Origin: Asticcacaulis excentricus CB 48
Lineage (GTDB): Bacteria; Pseudomonadota; Alphaproteobacteria; Caulobacterales; Caulobacteraceae
DNA: 64,000 nt
Direction: 5' to 3'
NCBI RefSeq assembly: GCF_000175215.2
Contig: NC_014816.1
Coordinates: forward strand, 186,001-250,000
In this document: positions 62,831 to 64,000 of the stretch, piece after piece
How positions within the stretch are numbered: the first letter of the stretch is position 1
Layout: every line of letters begins with the position of its first letter
Position numbers and translations under genes: made by a program
The notes under the pieces: generated by a model
Told to the model about the DNA's origin: nothing
The model's database searches: none
Seen by the model: only the letters and a program-made list of their open reading frames with translations

Positions 62831-63391
62831 ATGTCTGCCCCTCAAGCCGCCTCAAAGCCGCGTTCGGCCTATTCTTTTGTTTGGAAATTCATCAGCGCCC
62901 TGATTCTGACGGGTGGACTCATCCTGATAAGCACCCTTGCTTCCGGCGGTGATTTCACCGCCTTTGTCCAGGTTATCGAGGGGGCCCATCTGCATGCTCC
63001 GAACCTGCGCGCCATTGCCGAGTCGTCATTGGCGACGCAAATCCATCTGAGCGCGGCGTTTACGGCCTTTGTTATTGGTCTTTATCAGCTTCTGGGACCT
63101 AAAGGGCGCACGCCGCACCGTTTGCTGGGCTATATCTGGCTGGCGCTCATGCTGACGGCGGCCATATCGAGCTTCTGGCTGCGCGGGCTCAACCATGGCA
63201 TGTTCAGTTTTATCCATATCCTGTCGGGTTGGACGGTGGTGGTCGCGCCGATGATCCTCTATGCGGCGCGCACCAAGAACATCATACGGCACCGCAATAT
63301 GGCTTCAGGCCTGTTCATGGGTGGACTGGTTGTTGCGGGCCTGTTTGCCTTCATGCCCGGCCGCCTGCTTTGGCACGTCTTTTTCGGATAA
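62831..63391 (+). CDS. DUF2306 membrane protein
   Basis: A 186-residue protein with four to five hydrophobic segments and the DUF2306 pattern (IHLSAAFTAFVIGLYQLLGP, KGRTPHRLLGYIWLALMLTA, SFIHILSGWTVVVAP, RHRNMASGLFMGG). The function is unknown. I chose the ATG at 62831 as the first that precedes the membrane part. Confidence 0.88.
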   Translation: MSAPQAASKPRSAYSFVWKFISALILTGGLILISTLASGGDFTAFVQVIEGAHLHAPNLRAIAESSLATQIHLSAAFTAFVIGLYQLLGPKGRTPHRLLGYIWLALMLTAAISSFWLRGLNHGMFSFIHILSGWTVVVAPMILYAARTKNIIRHRNMASGLFMGGLVVAGLFAFMPGRLLWHVFFG

Positions 63392-63471
63392 CCGGAAAAA
63401 CCCGCCATAAGCGTTTGGATTTTCAAAACGGCGTGCTAGGTTTGGTTTCGTAATTTGGCGGGACCCACACT

Positions 63472-64000
63472 ATGACCGATCAGACCCAACCGGCCCATCC
63501 GGGATGGAAAACCCACATCTGTCTGGTTCTACTGCTGATCGTTTATGTTTTTAATTTTGTCGACCGCCAGATCCTCTCCATCCTCGCTCAGCCGATCAAG
63601 GCCGAACTGAATCTGAGTGATGCGCAACTGGGCTGGCTGGGCGGTTTTGCCTTTGCTTTTGTCTATACCCTTCTCGGTATTCCGGCGGCAATGATCGCGC
63701 AGAGGGTCGGGCGGGTGCGGCTGATCACGGCGGCCCTGATTGTGTGGAGTGCAGCAACGGCGGCCTGTGGTCTGGCCAATTCCTGGATTACGCTGGCGCT
63801 GGGACGGTTCGGCGTCGGCGTCGGCGAAGCGGGCGGCGTCGCCCCGTCGCAAAGTTTAATCAGCGATCTCTATCCGCCTGCCCAACGCGCCAGAGCCATG
63901 GCCGTCTTTTCTCTGGGCGTGCCACTGGGGTCAGGTCTGGGCATCATGTTTGGCGGGCTTTTGGCGGCGACCTTCGACTGGCGGCACGCCTTCGTCACCA
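63472..64000 (+). CDS. Major facilitator superfamily transporter (3' partial)
   Basis: Open from the ATG at 63472 to the window end (176 residues seen). Five hydrophobic segments are visible, with VFNFVDRQILSILAQPIKAE, LGWLGGFAFAFVYTLLGIPA and FGVGVGEAGGVAPSQSLISD. The text matches the spinster/ACS-type MFS group, whose substrates range from sugars to lipids; the substrate cannot be fixed. The rest lies outside the window. Confidence 0.9.
   Translation, partial: MTDQTQPAHPGWKTHICLVLLLIVYVFNFVDRQILSILAQPIKAELNLSDAQLGWLGGFAFAFVYTLLGIPAAMIAQRVGRVRLITAALIVWSAATAACGLANSWITLALGRFGVGVGEAGGVAPSQSLISDLYPPAQRARAMAVFSLGVPLGSGLGIMFGGLLAATFDWRHAFVT

Overview
The window is a GC-rich alphaproteobacterial chromosome segment, most likely from Caulobacterales and close to Asticcacaulis or Caulobacter. 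The evidence is a nusA-ylxR-infB / rbfA-truB-rpsO-pnp translation block, a DivL-type PAS kinase whose phospho-acceptor position is tyrosine, an ActS/ActR (RegB/RegA) redox system with an SCO protein, an sdhCDAB operon and two TonB-dependent receptors. Nearly all of it reads as ordinary core chromosome. No prophage, insertion sequence, CRISPR array, tRNA or rRNA was recognised.

Layout. 1-14 kb: nusA (5' end cut off by the window), ylxR, infB with a long Gly-Asp-Arg-Pro-Gln repeat region and a strong terminator, then about 4 kb of accessory DNA (a broken toxin-antitoxin module, purU, an unknown gene, a DUF418 membrane protein), then rbfA, truB, rpsO and pnp. 14-31 kb: a pentapeptide-repeat protein, two TonB-dependent receptors, a PQQ-type sugar dehydrogenase lipoprotein, rplS-trmD, a lone receiver protein, and an alpha-2-macroglobulin/PBP1C pair next to a LolA-like gene. 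31-37 kb: a RidA-like protein without its usual arginine, rpsP-ffh behind a structured leader, a glycosyltransferase and alaC. 37-48 kb: a GNAT protein, mdh, a HIT protein, a Lys/Ala-rich secreted protein, sdhCDAB, a ferredoxin, an HPP/CBS membrane protein and CreD. 48-56 kb: divL, an sdpR-sdpI pair, actR-actS with a divergent SCO gene, a YdeI-like protein, PHA depolymerase and a YgjP-like metalloprotease. 57-64 kb: an ArsR regulator heading a run of SRPBCC (AHSA1) genes with a VOC and a YceI protein, then a membrane LytTR regulator, a DUF2306 protein and the first part of an MFS transporter.

How the genes fit together. The ribosome and RNA-processing genes form the conserved core, but two normally compact operons are interrupted. 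The infB-rbfA junction carries the accessory block, and the usual ffh-rpsP-rimM-trmD-rplS order is split by about 12 kb with no rimM visible. Respiration and redox control (sdh, ferredoxin, ActSR, SCO) and envelope functions (A2M/PbpC, LolA, TonB receptors, CreD) dominate the rest. The points most worth a second look are the attenuator-like leader upstream of ffh, the toxin gene broken by two single-base losses in A-runs, the DivL kinase with a degenerate ATP-binding domain, the SRPBCC cluster with its ArsR operator, the upstream ORF and hairpin before alaC, and two near-identical double-hairpin gene ends.
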